DNA from: Arthrobacter alpinus
GTDB taxonomy: Bacteria; Actinomycetota; Actinomycetes; Actinomycetales; Micrococcaceae
Assembly: GCF_900105965.1 (NCBI RefSeq)
Contig: NZ_FNTV01000001.1
Coordinates: 558,001 to 622,000, forward strand
DNA length: 64,000 nt
Direction of reading: 5' to 3'
Shown: piece after piece, positions 53,485 through 62,653 of the stretch
How positions within the stretch are numbered: the stretch's first letter is position 1
How the letters are laid out: each line of letters begins with the position of its first letter
Made by a program: the position numbers and the translations under genes
Notes under the pieces: generated by a model
Told to the model about the DNA's origin: nothing
What the model saw: the letters and a program-made list of their open reading frames with translations, nothing else
Databases searched by the model: none

Positions 53485-54843
53485 GTGACTACACAACCGC
53501 TACGCTCGGCTCCGGCATCAGCTTCGGATGCAGACGAGAAGGTAGATCCGGACCAGCTTCGCCGGGCCACGCTCGCAAGCTCAGTAGGTTCAGCACTTGA
53601 GTACTACGACTTCTACATTTACGGTCTCGCTTCGGCGCTGATCTTTGGTCCACTTTTCTTCGCTCCACTGGGCGACACAGGCGCCTTGATCGCATCCTTC
53701 GCCACGTACGGCGTTGGCTTTGCGGCTCGCCCCTTCGGTGGCCTGGTGTTTGGCTACATTGGAGATCGCTTCGGCCGCAAGCAGGTTCTGCTGCTTACCA
53801 TCGCTCTCATGGGTGGCGCATCGTTCGCCATCGGCCTGCTGCCCACCTATGAGCAGGCGGGTATGGTCGGTGCCGTGCTCTTGGTTCTCATGCGAATCCT
53901 GCAGGGCTTGGGCGCAGGCGCCGAGCAGGCTGGAGCCACAACTCTCATCTCCGAAGTTGCCCCGCGAAAGCGCCGTGGCTCCTTCGCGTCCCTGCCCTTC
54001 GTGGGTATCCAGGTCGGTACGCTCCTGGGTGCCGGTACCTTCGCCTTGCTCGGCATGGCCAATCCGGAAATCCTCACCGGTTGGCTGTGGCGTGTGCCGT
54101 TCCTTGCCAGCATCGTGCTGATCGCCGTCGCCGTGTACATCCGCCTGCAGCTCAAGGAGACCCCCGTCTTCCAGGAGCTGGAGAAGCACAAGAACGTCAC
54201 CAAGAACCCGCTTGGAACGCTGTGGCGCACCTCCAAAAAGAATGTCCTGATCGGCATTGGCCTGCGCATGGGCGAAAACGGCAACTCCAGCATCTACTCC
54301 ACACTTCTGGTTGGCTTCATGGCTGGCAAGGGCGGCGTGTTTGAAGGGGACAAGTTCATTGGCCCCGTGGGTTTGCTGATCGCGGCCGGTTTCGCAGCAA
54401 TCTTGGTCATCACTTTCGGCGCACTGTCCGACCGTGTCGGCCGTGTCAAGGTGTACCGCTATGGCGCTCTGTTCCAGCTGCTGTTTGCCTTCCCTGCGTT
54501 CTACCTGATCACCCTGGGGCACGTCTGGCTCGTCTGGGCGGTCATGGTTGTGGGCATCTCCATCGGTGTTCAGTCCATGCTCGGCCCGCAGTGTGCGCTG
54601 CTACCGGAGCTCTTCGGTGCCACCCACCGATTCACGGGCGTGGCCATGAGCCGCGAAATCTCGGCCGTGTTTGCCGGTGGTTTTGCCCCCATGATCGGTG
54701 CGGGTCTGCTGGTCCTCACGAACCACTCCTGGCTGGTTCTGGCCGTGTACTCCGCCGTTCTGGCCGGCATCTCCTTCGTCACCACTTTCTTTACCCCGGA
54801 AACCGTGGGCCGCGACCTCAACCTCGTCGAGGACGCCTCCTAA
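53485..54843 (+). CDS. MHS-family MFS transporter
   Basis: A 452-residue metabolite:H+ symporter of the MHS branch, with twelve predicted helices. The family opening GSALEYYDFYIYGLASALIF and the motif-A loop GDRFGRKQVLL near residues 90-100 are clear. MHS proteins import organic acids such as shikimate, 2-oxoglutarate or citrate. Its place after the IclR gene, before sugar-acid dehydrogenases, suggests import of idonate, gluconate or a related acid (inference). It starts at GTG after AAGGGAG. A perfect hairpin follows. Confidence 0.88.
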   Translation: MTTQPLRSAPASASDADEKVDPDQLRRATLASSVGSALEYYDFYIYGLASALIFGPLFFAPLGDTGALIASFATYGVGFAARPFGGLVFGYIGDRFGRKQVLLLTIALMGGASFAIGLLPTYEQAGMVGAVLLVLMRILQGLGAGAEQAGATTLISEVAPRKRRGSFASLPFVGIQVGTLLGAGTFALLGMANPEILTGWLWRVPFLASIVLIAVAVYIRLQLKETPVFQELEKHKNVTKNPLGTLWRTSKKNVLIGIGLRMGENGNSSIYSTLLVGFMAGKGGVFEGDKFIGPVGLLIAAGFAAILVITFGALSDRVGRVKVYRYGALFQLLFAFPAFYLITLGHVWLVWAVMVVGISIGVQSMLGPQCALLPELFGATHRFTGVAMSREISAVFAGGFAPMIGAGLLVLTNHSWLVLAVYSAVLAGISFVTTFFTPETVGRDLNLVEDAS

Positions 54844-54856
54844 TATCTAACAAGTA

Positions 54857-54890
54857 CAGAACGGCGCCCGTCTCGACGGGCGCCGTTCTG
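54857..54890 (+). terminator. MHS transporter terminator
   Basis: CAGAACGGCGCCCGTC pairs perfectly with GACGGGCGCCGTTCTG around TC, followed by a T-rich stretch, 14 bases after the stop. Confidence 0.85.
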
Positions 54891-55039
54891 CATTTAATTG
54901 ACCCGGCCGATCCCTGTCCCGCCAAGTTCGACGCCGGCCTCCGGCCCCGCGGCCACCCCACCAGGGCCGATGCCCTCGCTGGGCAGTCTTCTCCTGGGAG
55001 AGCGGGCCGCACCCGGCCTCGTGAGTTCTTTCGGGCATG

Positions 55040-55076
55040 AAGAAGGGGAACCTGCACGGTGCAGGTTCCCCTTCTT
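55040..55076. terminator. Terminator of the D-2-hydroxyacid dehydrogenase gene
   Basis: AAGAAGGGGAACCTGCAC pairs perfectly with GTGCAGGTTCCCCTTCTT. On the minus strand it lies 21 bases after the dehydrogenase stop. Confidence 0.75.
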
Positions 55077-55096
55077 GATGGATTGTTGCGAGGTGC

Positions 55097-56149
55097 TTAG
55101 TAGAAGTGAACCGGGTCCACGATGTGCAGAAGAGGCTCGCCAGCTTGGAAGCTGCTGAGGTTCTTGATGAACCGTTCTGCGATGAGACGGTTCTCGGCAG
55201 CACTCAAGGCCGAAGTGTGCGGAGAGACCATGACGCGCGGGTGGTCCCAGAGGGGGCTTGTGGCCGGCAGAGGCTCCACGGCGAATACGTCGAGGCAGGC
55301 GTAGGACACCTGGCCGTTGTTCAATGCCTCCAGCAATGCATCCTCGTCAACAACGGTGCCACGACCAACGTTGACCAGCACGGTGCCGGGCTTCATCGCA
55401 TTGAAGATCTCAGCATTGATCATCTTTTCCGTGTACGGCGTCCCGGGAAGAGTGTTGATCAGCACGTCAGCGGTGGAGACCAGCCCTGGCAATCCGGCGG
55501 TGTCGGTGACCTGCTCGATGCCGTCGATGGGTTCAACGTTGCGCTTGGTGCCATTGACCTTCATTCCCAGAGCGCGGGCCAAACGTGCCGTCTCCATGCC
55601 GATCTCTCCGAGGCCGGTAATGACCACGGAGGAGCCGCTGGCCAGGCGTGTAGGCGTCCGCAGTTCGGGCCAGTTCTTGACGGCCTGGTCTGCCGCCAGC
55701 TCAGCGGTGCGCTTGAATCCATTGAGGACGCCCATCATGGCGAATTCAGCCAAAGGAAGGGCGTGGACTCCGGCGGAGCTGGTTACGGTGATCCGGGCCA
55801 AATCGGCGGCCGGGAGATTGGCAGCCTTGACGGCTCCGCCGGCTCCTGCGGCCATTGCCTGGATCCACTGCAACTTCTGGCTTGAGGCGATGGCGGCCAG
55901 GCCGGCAGGGTTCTCGTTGGGGAATCCATAGAGTACCTCGGCGCTGTTCAATAGTTCCCAGTAGCGAGCCTCCTGTTCCGGTGTGCGCACGAATGCCGGA
56001 TCGCCGGCGTGGTCGGCGGGGAAGCGTTCTTGGGGGAGCAGCTCCGGCTCGTAGAGAACTGTGACAGCCGGGTGGGCGGCGCGAATGGCCTCCACAAGCT
56101 CGGCTTCCAGGGGGACAGCAATCGCAACGGTGAGATTATTTGTGGTCAT
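55097..56149 (-). CDS. D-isomer-specific 2-hydroxyacid dehydrogenase
   Basis: A 350-residue NAD(P)-dependent D-2-hydroxyacid dehydrogenase. The Rossmann signature is GLGEIGMETARLARALG near residue 158-174, with Arg in LVNVGRGTVVDEDAL, then Glu in DVFAVEPLP and the catalytic His in VMVSPHTSAL. The ATG at 56149 was chosen; in-frame ATGs at 56158 and 56161 and a long upstream frame exist, but the latter overlaps the opposite-strand dehydrogenase. Substrate may be glyoxylate, hydroxypyruvate or 2-ketogluconate, in line with the sugar-acid genes nearby. It diverges from the beta-hydroxyacid dehydrogenase gene over a shared candidate operator. Confidence 0.88.
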   Translation of the reverse strand: MTTNNLTVAIAVPLEAELVEAIRAAHPAVTVLYEPELLPQERFPADHAGDPAFVRTPEQEARYWELLNSAEVLYGFPNENPAGLAAIASSQKLQWIQAMAAGAGGAVKAANLPAADLARITVTSSAGVHALPLAEFAMMGVLNGFKRTAELAADQAVKNWPELRTPTRLASGSSVVITGLGEIGMETARLARALGMKVNGTKRNVEPIDGIEQVTDTAGLPGLVSTADVLINTLPGTPYTEKMINAEIFNAMKPGTVLVNVGRGTVVDEDALLEALNNGQVSYACLDVFAVEPLPATSPLWDHPRVMVSPHTSALSAAENRLIAERFIKNLSSFQAGEPLLHIVDPVHFY

Positions 56150-56159
56150 GATGTTCATC

Positions 56160-56188
56160 ATACTGAATTGTGGATAGAATACTGAACA
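56160..56188. promoter_or_regulatory. Direct-repeat operator between divergent dehydrogenases
   Basis: ATACTGAA at 56160-56167 recurs at 56179-56186, a 19-base period, immediately upstream of the minus-strand ATG at 56149. On the minus strand it reads TGTTCAGTAT...TTCAGTAT, matching the arrangement at 53385-53409. Confidence 0.5.
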
Positions 56189-56246
56189 CATGTGACTTTG
56201 AGTCGCAGGGAAAATCCAACTACAAAGTTGTGAGGACAGGTACGCA

Positions 56247-57185
56247 ATGACGCAAACCCCTTCATCTCGACCGCCATCGGGAATTTCATACAGTCCAAGC
56301 GGCCCACAAGCGCTTGGATTTGTTGGCTTGGGGCACATGGGTGCGCCCATGGCCGCCAACCTCCTGCGAGCCGGATGGGCCGTGACTGTCTGGAACCGCT
56401 CCGCACGTTCCGTAAATGACCTCGCCAAACAGGGCGCGAAGGCCGTCGCCAGGGTTGCCGAACTTCGCGACCACAACGTGATCATCTTTATGCTGCCTGA
56501 TCTGGACTTCATCGCAGAGGCAGCAGAGCCTCTTTTGGACTCTTGGCGAGCCGAACCACCCGCGCCGGGAAGCGCCGTCGTTGTTATGAGCAGTGTTTCA
56601 CCGCAGGCGGTCAAAGCCTTTGGAGAAACGGTGGCACAGGCAAGTTCAGGCAACGCATCGGTCGTTGATGCTCCCGTGAGCGGCGGAACCGTAGGTGCGC
56701 GCAACGGCACGTTGGCCATCATGGCAGGAGGAGCCGCAGCGGACTTCGCACGTGTTCGCCCGGTCCTTGAAAGCATGGGGAGCACCGTGCGATTGCTTGG
56801 TGGGCTTGGCTCGGGGTCGTTGGCCAAGGCGTGTAACCAGTTGCTAGTGGGGACTGCTGCCGCGGCATTGGCGGAGGCCGCCGAGCTGGCTGAGCGATCG
56901 GGTATGGATGTTGACGCGCTTTTTGAGGTCCTCAGTGGCGGGCTCGCCGGAAGTGCCGTCATGCAAATTGTGGGGCCGCGGATCGCCGCCAAGGACTACA
57001 CCCCCACGGGGCCGGCGAAGTTCATGCACAAGGATCTGGGCTTTGTTTTGGACAGTGCTCAGGCCGCCGGCTCAGCGGTTCCCATGGCATCGGCAGCTCG
57101 CGCGTTGTACGGCACCCTCAAGGAGCAAGGGCTCGGCGATCTGGACCTTGCCGTAGTACGCGAAAGTATTGCCCGGCTGGCGTGA
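56247..57185 (+). CDS. Beta-hydroxyacid dehydrogenase (HIBADH/tartronate semialdehyde reductase type)
   Basis: A 312-residue NAD(P)-dependent enzyme. The N-terminal Rossmann motif is LGFVGLGHMGAPMAANLLRA near residues 25-44. The substrate loop is DAPVSGGTVGARNGTLAIM and the catalytic Lys lies in GSLAKACNQLLVGT near 193. It may be 3-hydroxyisobutyrate or 2-hydroxy-3-oxopropionate (tartronate semialdehyde) reductase; the setting favours a sugar-acid breakdown role. It is followed 91 bases later by the gluconate 5-dehydrogenase gene in the same direction. Confidence 0.85.
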   Translation: MTQTPSSRPPSGISYSPSGPQALGFVGLGHMGAPMAANLLRAGWAVTVWNRSARSVNDLAKQGAKAVARVAELRDHNVIIFMLPDLDFIAEAAEPLLDSWRAEPPAPGSAVVVMSSVSPQAVKAFGETVAQASSGNASVVDAPVSGGTVGARNGTLAIMAGGAAADFARVRPVLESMGSTVRLLGGLGSGSLAKACNQLLVGTAAAALAEAAELAERSGMDVDALFEVLSGGLAGSAVMQIVGPRIAAKDYTPTGPAKFMHKDLGFVLDSAQAAGSAVPMASAARALYGTLKEQGLGDLDLAVVRESIARLA

Positions 57186-57276
57186 TTCCCATCCCGGTGC
57201 CCACAGCCCCTCACCTGGGGCGACGGCAGGGTATTTCTCACGGAAAGTTCTCGACAAGCAGTGAAGGAACACAGTA

Positions 57277-58047
57277 ATGACTGGAATGTTTGATCTAAGC
57301 GGCCGAGTGGCCCTGGTGACCGGTTCAAGCCGGGGTATTGGCAACGCATTGGCGCGTGGCCTGGCCGAAGCCGGGGCAACGGTTGTGCTCCATGGGCTCG
57401 ACCCGGTTCGATTGGTGGCAGCCGAAGCTGCGATGGCCACCGACTTCGCGGAAGGACAAATCCGTTCCGTCGCATTCGATGTCACCTCCGATGTGGCCGC
57501 CGCCGAAGGCGTGGCGTGGATTGAAAACAATGTTGGACCCCTGGAAATCCTCGTCAACAACGCCGGGATTCAGCACCGCGTCCCCCTGCTCGAAATGGAC
57601 GTCAAGGACTGGGAGCGCGTCATAAGCACGGATTTGACCAGCGCATTCTTGGTGGGCCGTGAAGCTGCCAAGGGCATGCTGGCGCGCGGACACGGAAAGG
57701 TCATCAACATTTGTTCCGTACAGACTGATCTGGCGCGGCCCACGATTGCCGCTTACACAGCAGCCAAGGGTGGATTGCGGAATCTGACCCGTGCCATGAC
57801 GGCCGAGTGGGCCGGTGGCGGATTGCAGATCAATGGGATTGCTCCCGGATACATTCATACCGAAATGACCCAAAACTTGGTCGACGATGAAAAGTTCAAC
57901 GCCTGGATTCTGGGACGCACGCCGGCAAATAGGTGGGGGACCGTGCAAGACCTTGCAGGACCTGCCGTGTGGCTCGCCTCGGATGCATCGAACTTTGTCA
58001 ACGGCCAGACCATCTTCATTGATGGCGGCATGACGGTGGTGGTCTAG
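57277..58047 (+). CDS. idnO: Gluconate 5-dehydrogenase-like SDR
   Basis: A 256-residue short-chain dehydrogenase. The cofactor loop is GSSRGIGNALARGLAEAG near residues 16-33, the active-site Ser is in INICSVQTDLARP, and the Tyr-Lys pair is in YTAAKGGLRNL. The C-terminus FVNGQTIFIDGGMTVVV is typical. It probably interconverts 5-keto-gluconate and gluconate. The very close idonate dehydrogenase gene three bases downstream supports the idn-type assignment; the symbol is therefore a likely, not proven, name. Confidence 0.8.
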   Translation: MTGMFDLSGRVALVTGSSRGIGNALARGLAEAGATVVLHGLDPVRLVAAEAAMATDFAEGQIRSVAFDVTSDVAAAEGVAWIENNVGPLEILVNNAGIQHRVPLLEMDVKDWERVISTDLTSAFLVGREAAKGMLARGHGKVINICSVQTDLARPTIAAYTAAKGGLRNLTRAMTAEWAGGGLQINGIAPGYIHTEMTQNLVDDEKFNAWILGRTPANRWGTVQDLAGPAVWLASDASNFVNGQTIFIDGGMTVVV

Positions 58048-58050
58048 GAC

Positions 58051-59109
58051 ATGGCTGAATTCTTAGCGCTTCCGGCCACGGCACCGGCCGTAGTTGCACA
58101 TGGCAAGGGTGACTTGCGGATAGATCAGCTCACTTTGACCGAACCGGGCAATGATGAGGCCGTGATTGAAATTTCCTACGGCGGCATCTGCGGTTCCGAT
58201 CTTCATTACTGGATCCACGGTGCTGCGGGGGAGTCAATCCTGAAGGACCCCATGGTTTTGGGCCATGAAGTGGTGGGCACTGTGGCACGTGCCGCTGCTG
58301 ATGGGACAGGACCTGCCGTGGGGACCGCCGTCGCCGTGCACCCGGCTACGCCCGGGGAAGGCGCCGCAAAGTACCCTGCGGACCGCCCCAACTTGTCACC
58401 GGGGTGCACTTACTTGGGCAGCGCTGCCCGCCACCCCCACACAAACGGGGCGTTTCTGCGCTACGCCAACTTACCCACCCGAATGCTGCGCACCTTGCCA
58501 CCATCGCTGCCGATGCGTTTGGCAGCACTCGTGGAGCCGGCCAGCGTAGCGTGGCACGCAGTAGCCCGGGCCGGAGATGTGCGCGGAAAATCCGTACTGG
58601 TCGTTGGCTGTGGCCCCATTGGAACCCTGGCAATCGCCATCTTGAAGCGCGCTGGCGCTGGGCATATTACGGCAGTTGACATGCACGCCAAGCCCTTGGA
58701 GATTGCGGCCGCCGTTGGGGCTGATCGGGTGCTTCAAGCGCCAGACGCGGAGACCATTGCTGCGATTGAGGCTGATGTGGTGATTGAATCCTCCGGCAAT
58801 CATTTTGGCCTGGGAACGGCTATCAATGGCGCCACCCGAGGCGGGCGCGTCGTTATGGTCGGGTTGTTACCCTCAGGTCAGCAACCGGTTGCCATCTCCT
58901 TGGCGATCACTCGTGAGCTTGAGCTCTTGGGATCATTTCGCTTCAATGAAGAAATTGAAGACGTTATCGACGCCCTTGCCGACGGTTCACTGTTCGTAGA
59001 TCCTGTCATTACGCATGAATACGCACTTAGTGACGCCCTGGAAGCATTTGACATGGCCAAGAATTCCGCATTGTCCGGCAAGGTTTTACTTAACTTCGAT
59101 GCACATTAA
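58051..59109 (+). CDS. idnD: L-idonate 5-dehydrogenase-like MDR protein
   Basis: A 352-residue medium-chain alcohol dehydrogenase-like enzyme. It shows GGICGSDLHYWIHG (catalytic Zn Cys near residue 47), PMVLGHEVVGTV (His/Glu) and the Rossmann motif VVGCGPIGTLAIAIL. The end LLGSFRFNEEIEDVID is characteristic of idonate dehydrogenases. The structural zinc lobe is unusual: where MDRs carry four Cys, this protein has PGEGAAKYPADRPNLSPGC and only one Cys. Its likely reaction is L-idonate to 5-keto-D-gluconate, feeding the neighbouring SDR. The start is three bases after the SDR stop. Confidence 0.8.
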   Translation: MAEFLALPATAPAVVAHGKGDLRIDQLTLTEPGNDEAVIEISYGGICGSDLHYWIHGAAGESILKDPMVLGHEVVGTVARAAADGTGPAVGTAVAVHPATPGEGAAKYPADRPNLSPGCTYLGSAARHPHTNGAFLRYANLPTRMLRTLPPSLPMRLAALVEPASVAWHAVARAGDVRGKSVLVVGCGPIGTLAIAILKRAGAGHITAVDMHAKPLEIAAAVGADRVLQAPDAETIAAIEADVVIESSGNHFGLGTAINGATRGGRVVMVGLLPSGQQPVAISLAITRELELLGSFRFNEEIEDVIDALADGSLFVDPVITHEYALSDALEAFDMAKNSALSGKVLLNFDAH

Positions 59110-59245
59110 GGCAGGATGGCATCCGGTTGCCAACGTTTCCATGGTTTGTGCGTCATGTTACGTATCCAAATCATGGAACCAAGTGGGGATCCGGTGTCAA
59201 CACCGATAAGCTGTAGGAAACTGTTCAATTCACTCTGGAGGTAGT

Positions 59246-60697
59246 ATGTCTGCACAAATCGGCACTGCACAGATCGGCGTTACAGGTCTGGCCGTCATGG
59301 GCGCCAACTTGGCCCGCAACCTGGCCCGCAACGGATTCACCGTTGCCCTGCACAACCGCTCGGTCGAGAAGACCGATTCACTTCTTGCTGCGCACGGCAC
59401 CGAGGGCGACTTTGTTCGTACCGAGACGCTGGCAGAGTTGGTCGAGTCCCTGGAGAAGCCGCGCCGCGTGCTCATTATGGTCAAGGCCGGTGGCCCGGTT
59501 GACTCCGTAATCGATCAGCTGGTTCCGCTCCTGGAAGCTGGCGACATTGTTATTGACGGTGGCAACTCGCACTACCTGGACACCCGCCGCCGAGAAGCTA
59601 CGCTGGCCGAGAAGGACCTGCACTTCGTAGGCGTTGGCGTTTCCGGTGGTGAAGAAGGCGCCTTGCTGGGCCCGTCCATCATGCCCGGCGGCTCCAAGGA
59701 ATCCTACGATGCACTTGGCCCGCTGCTGGAAAAGATTTCCGCCAAGGTTGACGGCCAGCCCTGCTGCGCCTGGATCGGCACCGACGGCGCCGGCCACTTC
59801 GTCAAGATGGTTCACAACGGCATCGAATATGCTGACATGCAGGTTATCGGTGAAGCGTTCGACCTGCTGCGTAGCGCAGCCGGCATCGAGCCGGCCGAGC
59901 AGGCAGAGATCTTCGGCAAGTGGAACGAAGGCCAGCTGGCCTCCTTCCTGATCGAAATCACCGCTGAAGTTCTGGGTCACGTTGACGCCAAAACCGGCAA
60001 GCCGCTGGTTGACGTCATTGTTGACTCCGCAGGCCAGAAGGGCACGGGCCGCTGGACGGTTCAGTCCGGCCTGGATCTGGGTTCGCCCCTCTCCGCCATC
60101 GCCGAGTCCGTTTTCGCTCGCGGCCTCTCCTCACAGCGTGATCAGCGTGCCATCGGCCAGGAAGTTCTGGCCGGCCACGAGGTTGCCGTTGAACTTGGCG
60201 CCGACTTCGTTGAAGACGTTCGCCAGGCACTCTACGCATCCAAGCTCATCAGCTACGCGCAGGGCATCGACATGCTGCAGTCTGCCGCCGTTGAATACAA
60301 CTGGGACCTGAAGCTGGACGAGATCGCTTCGCTGTGGCGTGGCGGTTGCATCATCCGTGCCGAACTCCTCAAGGACATCACCAAGGCCTACGCGGCAGCG
60401 GACAAGCCGGCCAACCTGCTGTTCGCACCGGCGTTCGCCGCCGAAATCGCGGAGGTTCTCCCTGCCTGGCGCCGCGTGGTTTCCACCGCTGTCCAGCTGG
60501 GCATCCCGGTTCCGGTATTCTCCTCCTCGCTGGCTTACTACGACGGCCTGCGCCGCAAGCGCCTGCCCGCCGCACTGACCCAGGGTCTGCGCGACCTCTT
60601 CGGTGCTCACACGTACAGCCGTGTTGACGTTGAAGGCACCTTCCACACTCAGTGGAGCGGCGACAAATCCGAGATCAGTGCAGTAGACACCCACTAA
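59246..60697 (+). CDS. gnd: 6-phosphogluconate dehydrogenase, decarboxylating
   Basis: A 483-residue enzyme of the oxidative pentose phosphate pathway. The NADP motif is GLAVMGANLARNLARNG near residue 11-27, then VSGGEEGALLGPSIMPGG, the catalytic Lys and Asn in HFVKMVHNGIEYADMQ near residues 184-199, and the C-terminal ALTQGLRDLFGAHTY. The length is normal. It lies next to gluconate and idonate genes, which supply gluconate, while its upstream partner zwf is 40 kb away. The ATG at 59246 follows CTGGAGG. Confidence 0.97.
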   Translation: MSAQIGTAQIGVTGLAVMGANLARNLARNGFTVALHNRSVEKTDSLLAAHGTEGDFVRTETLAELVESLEKPRRVLIMVKAGGPVDSVIDQLVPLLEAGDIVIDGGNSHYLDTRRREATLAEKDLHFVGVGVSGGEEGALLGPSIMPGGSKESYDALGPLLEKISAKVDGQPCCAWIGTDGAGHFVKMVHNGIEYADMQVIGEAFDLLRSAAGIEPAEQAEIFGKWNEGQLASFLIEITAEVLGHVDAKTGKPLVDVIVDSAGQKGTGRWTVQSGLDLGSPLSAIAESVFARGLSSQRDQRAIGQEVLAGHEVAVELGADFVEDVRQALYASKLISYAQGIDMLQSAAVEYNWDLKLDEIASLWRGGCIIRAELLKDITKAYAAADKPANLLFAPAFAAEIAEVLPAWRRVVSTAVQLGIPVPVFSSSLAYYDGLRRKRLPAALTQGLRDLFGAHTYSRVDVEGTFHTQWSGDKSEISAVDTH

Positions 60698-60700
60698 TCC

Positions 60701-60764
60701 GCAACCGCGAGGGGCCCCAAATAAAGCCGCTGGCGCGTCTTTATTTGGGGCCCCTCGCGGTTGC
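60701..60764 (+). terminator. gnd terminator, perfect 26-bp hairpin
   Basis: Arms 60701-60726 and 60739-60764 are exact complements, four bases after the gnd stop. Confidence 0.85.
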
Positions 60765-60801
60765 GGGCCCAGATAACTGGGCTTGCGCGGTTTAGAGGTA
60801 A

Positions 60802-60856
60802 GTGCGACGGCGGCCGGTGACATTCCTCAGGGAAGGTCACCGGCCGCCGTCGCACT
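60802..60856 (-). terminator. cysE terminator of the ACGACGGCGG-like family
   Basis: GTGCGACGGCGGCCGGTGAC pairs perfectly with GTCACCGGCCGCCGTCGCAC, with an inner TTCC-GGAA. On the minus strand it lies just after the cysE stop. Confidence 0.7.
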
Positions 60857-60878
60857 TTAAGCGAGCGTCAGGAAAAAA

Positions 60879-61466
60879 TTAGATCCACATGGCGGGATCA
60901 ATGTACTCTGCCGGATCCACGGCCGGTGCCATCTCGCGCTTCGCATCCCGGTGGCGCCACGTGGCAGGGATGCCGGTGATGATGGAGTTGGCGGGCGCAT
61001 CCTTGACCACGACGGCGTTGGAACCAACGGCCGAATCGTCGCCAATATTGATGGGCCCCAAAACCTTGGCGCCGGCACCGATGGTGACCCGATTGCCGAT
61101 GGTGGGGTGACGCTTCGTCTTGGCCAGGGAACGGCCGCCAAGGGTTACGCCGTGGTAAATCATGACGTCGTCACCAATTTCGGCTGTCTCGCCGATAACA
61201 ACGCCCATGCCGTGGTCAATAAAGAACCGCCGACCGATGGTGGCTCCGGGGTGGATCTCAACCCCGGTGGCGAAACGGGTCAGCTGTGAGAGGACCCTGG
61301 CCGGGAATCGCAGTCCCGGATTGGCCCACATCTTGTGCGTCAGCCGATGCATCCAGATGGCATGCATGCCCGAATAGACAAAAAAGTTCTCCAGGGAACC
61401 TCGAGCTGCCGGGTCATGCGACCGGGCGGATTCAAGGTCTTCACGTATCCTGCCGAAAAATCCCAC
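60879..61466 (-). CDS. cysE: Serine O-acetyltransferase
   Basis: A 195-residue left-handed beta-helix acetyltransferase making O-acetylserine. An N-terminal helical part ([19 protein letters not shown]) is followed by hexapeptide repeats ([34 protein letters not shown]). The short length is typical of actinobacterial or plant-like CysE. It supplies O-acetylserine to CysK, encoded 139 bases upstream in the same direction, separated by a hairpin. The start is GTG. Confidence 0.94.
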   Translation of the reverse strand: MGFFGRIREDLESARSHDPAARGSLENFFVYSGMHAIWMHRLTHKMWANPGLRFPARVLSQLTRFATGVEIHPGATIGRRFFIDHGMGVVIGETAEIGDDVMIYHGVTLGGRSLAKTKRHPTIGNRVTIGAGAKVLGPINIGDDSAVGSNAVVVKDAPANSIITGIPATWRHRDAKREMAPAVDPAEYIDPAMWI

Positions 61467-61542
61467 AGACTTCTTTCAGTTGACCGCCGCAGTTTTACTT
61501 CGGCGTGGTTCTTGCGTGCACCTAACCCTGCAGAGCCAAAGA

Positions 61543-61578
61543 CCCGCATCACTGACACAAGAGCGTCAATGATGCGGG
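61543..61578 (-). terminator. Hairpin between cysK and cysE
   Basis: CCCGCATCA pairs with TGATGCGGG around an inner GAC-GTC pair. It is probably the cysK terminator or an attenuator before cysE. Confidence 0.65.
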
Positions 61579-61605
61579 AATTATTCCAGCAGGGCGCAGG
61601 GAGTT

Positions 61606-62541
61606 CTAGCCTCGGATGTCGTCGTACAGGACGGTGGAGATGTAGCGTTCGCCGAAGTCGGGGACGACGGCAACAATGAGCTTGCCGGCGTTTTCCGGTC
61701 GCTTCGCCAGTTCCAGGGCGCCCCAGACAGCGGCTCCGGCCGAGATGCCGCCCAGGATGCCTTCCTGGTTGCCCATGGCCCGGGAAACGGCAACGGAGTC
61801 CTCCAGTGTGGCGTCCAGGACTTCGTCGTAGATGCCCTGGTCAAGAACCTCGGGGATGAAGTTGGCGCCAAGGCCCTGGATCTTGTGCGGGCCCGGTGCG
61901 CCACCGTTGAGGATCGCGGAGTCGATCGGCTCCACGGCTACGATCTGAATGCCGGGCTTGCGCTCCTTCAGAAGCTGACCGGCGCCCGTGATGGTTCCGC
62001 CCGTTCCGATGCCGGCAACGAAGATGTCGATGGCGCCGTCGGTGTCTTCCCAGATTTCTTCACCCGTTGTGGCGTGGTGAATGGCTGCGTTGGCCGGGTT
62101 GGCGAACTGTTGGGCCCAGATGGCGTTTTCCGTGTTGGAAACAATTTCCTTCGCCTTCTCGACGGCACCACGCATGCCTTCGGAGCCTGGAGTAAGGACG
62201 ATCTCGGCGCCGTAAGCGCGCAACATGACACGACGCTCGGTGGACATGGTCTCGGGCATGGTGAGGATGACCTTGTACCCACGTGCCGCACCCACCATGG
62301 CCAGGGCAATGCCGGTGTTCCCGGATGTGCCTTCCACAATGGTTCCGCCGGGCTTGAGCGCGCCTGAGGCTTCGGCGGCGTCGACGATTGCAACACCGAT
62401 CCGGTCCTTGACGCTGTTGGCGGGGTTGTAGAACTCAAGCTTCACGGCGACGGTGGCGTCCAAGCCCTCCGTCAAGCGGTTCAGGCGCACCAGTGGGGTG
62501 CCGCCAACCAGCTGGGTGACATTGTCATAAATACGTGCCAT
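61606..62541 (-). CDS. cysK: Cysteine synthase A
   Basis: A 311-residue PLP enzyme forming cysteine from O-acetylserine and sulfide. The PLP Lys is in [11 protein letters not shown] near residue 44, the substrate loop is [13 protein letters not shown] and the phosphate loop is [12 protein letters not shown]. It ends with [13 protein letters not shown] sequence ([12 protein letters not shown]). It pairs with CysE for sulfur assimilation. No sulfate-reduction genes are nearby. Confidence 0.96.
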   Translation of the reverse strand: MARIYDNVTQLVGGTPLVRLNRLTEGLDATVAVKLEFYNPANSVKDRIGVAIVDAAEASGALKPGGTIVEGTSGNTGIALAMVGAARGYKVILTMPETMSTERRVMLRAYGAEIVLTPGSEGMRGAVEKAKEIVSNTENAIWAQQFANPANAAIHHATTGEEIWEDTDGAIDIFVAGIGTGGTITGAGQLLKERKPGIQIVAVEPIDSAILNGGAPGPHKIQGLGANFIPEVLDQGIYDEVLDATLEDSVAVSRAMGNQEGILGGISAGAAVWGALELAKRPENAGKLIVAVVPDFGERYISTVLYDDIRG

Positions 62542-62653
62542 GAAAGGTCCTTAGAATCGTCTGGAAAACGGGGGAGTGCGGACTGCTGCGACGGGCGCGC
62601 CGTGTCCGCGGACAGTGCATTACCGTCAGCGTACCGAGTCCAATTGCGTGGTC

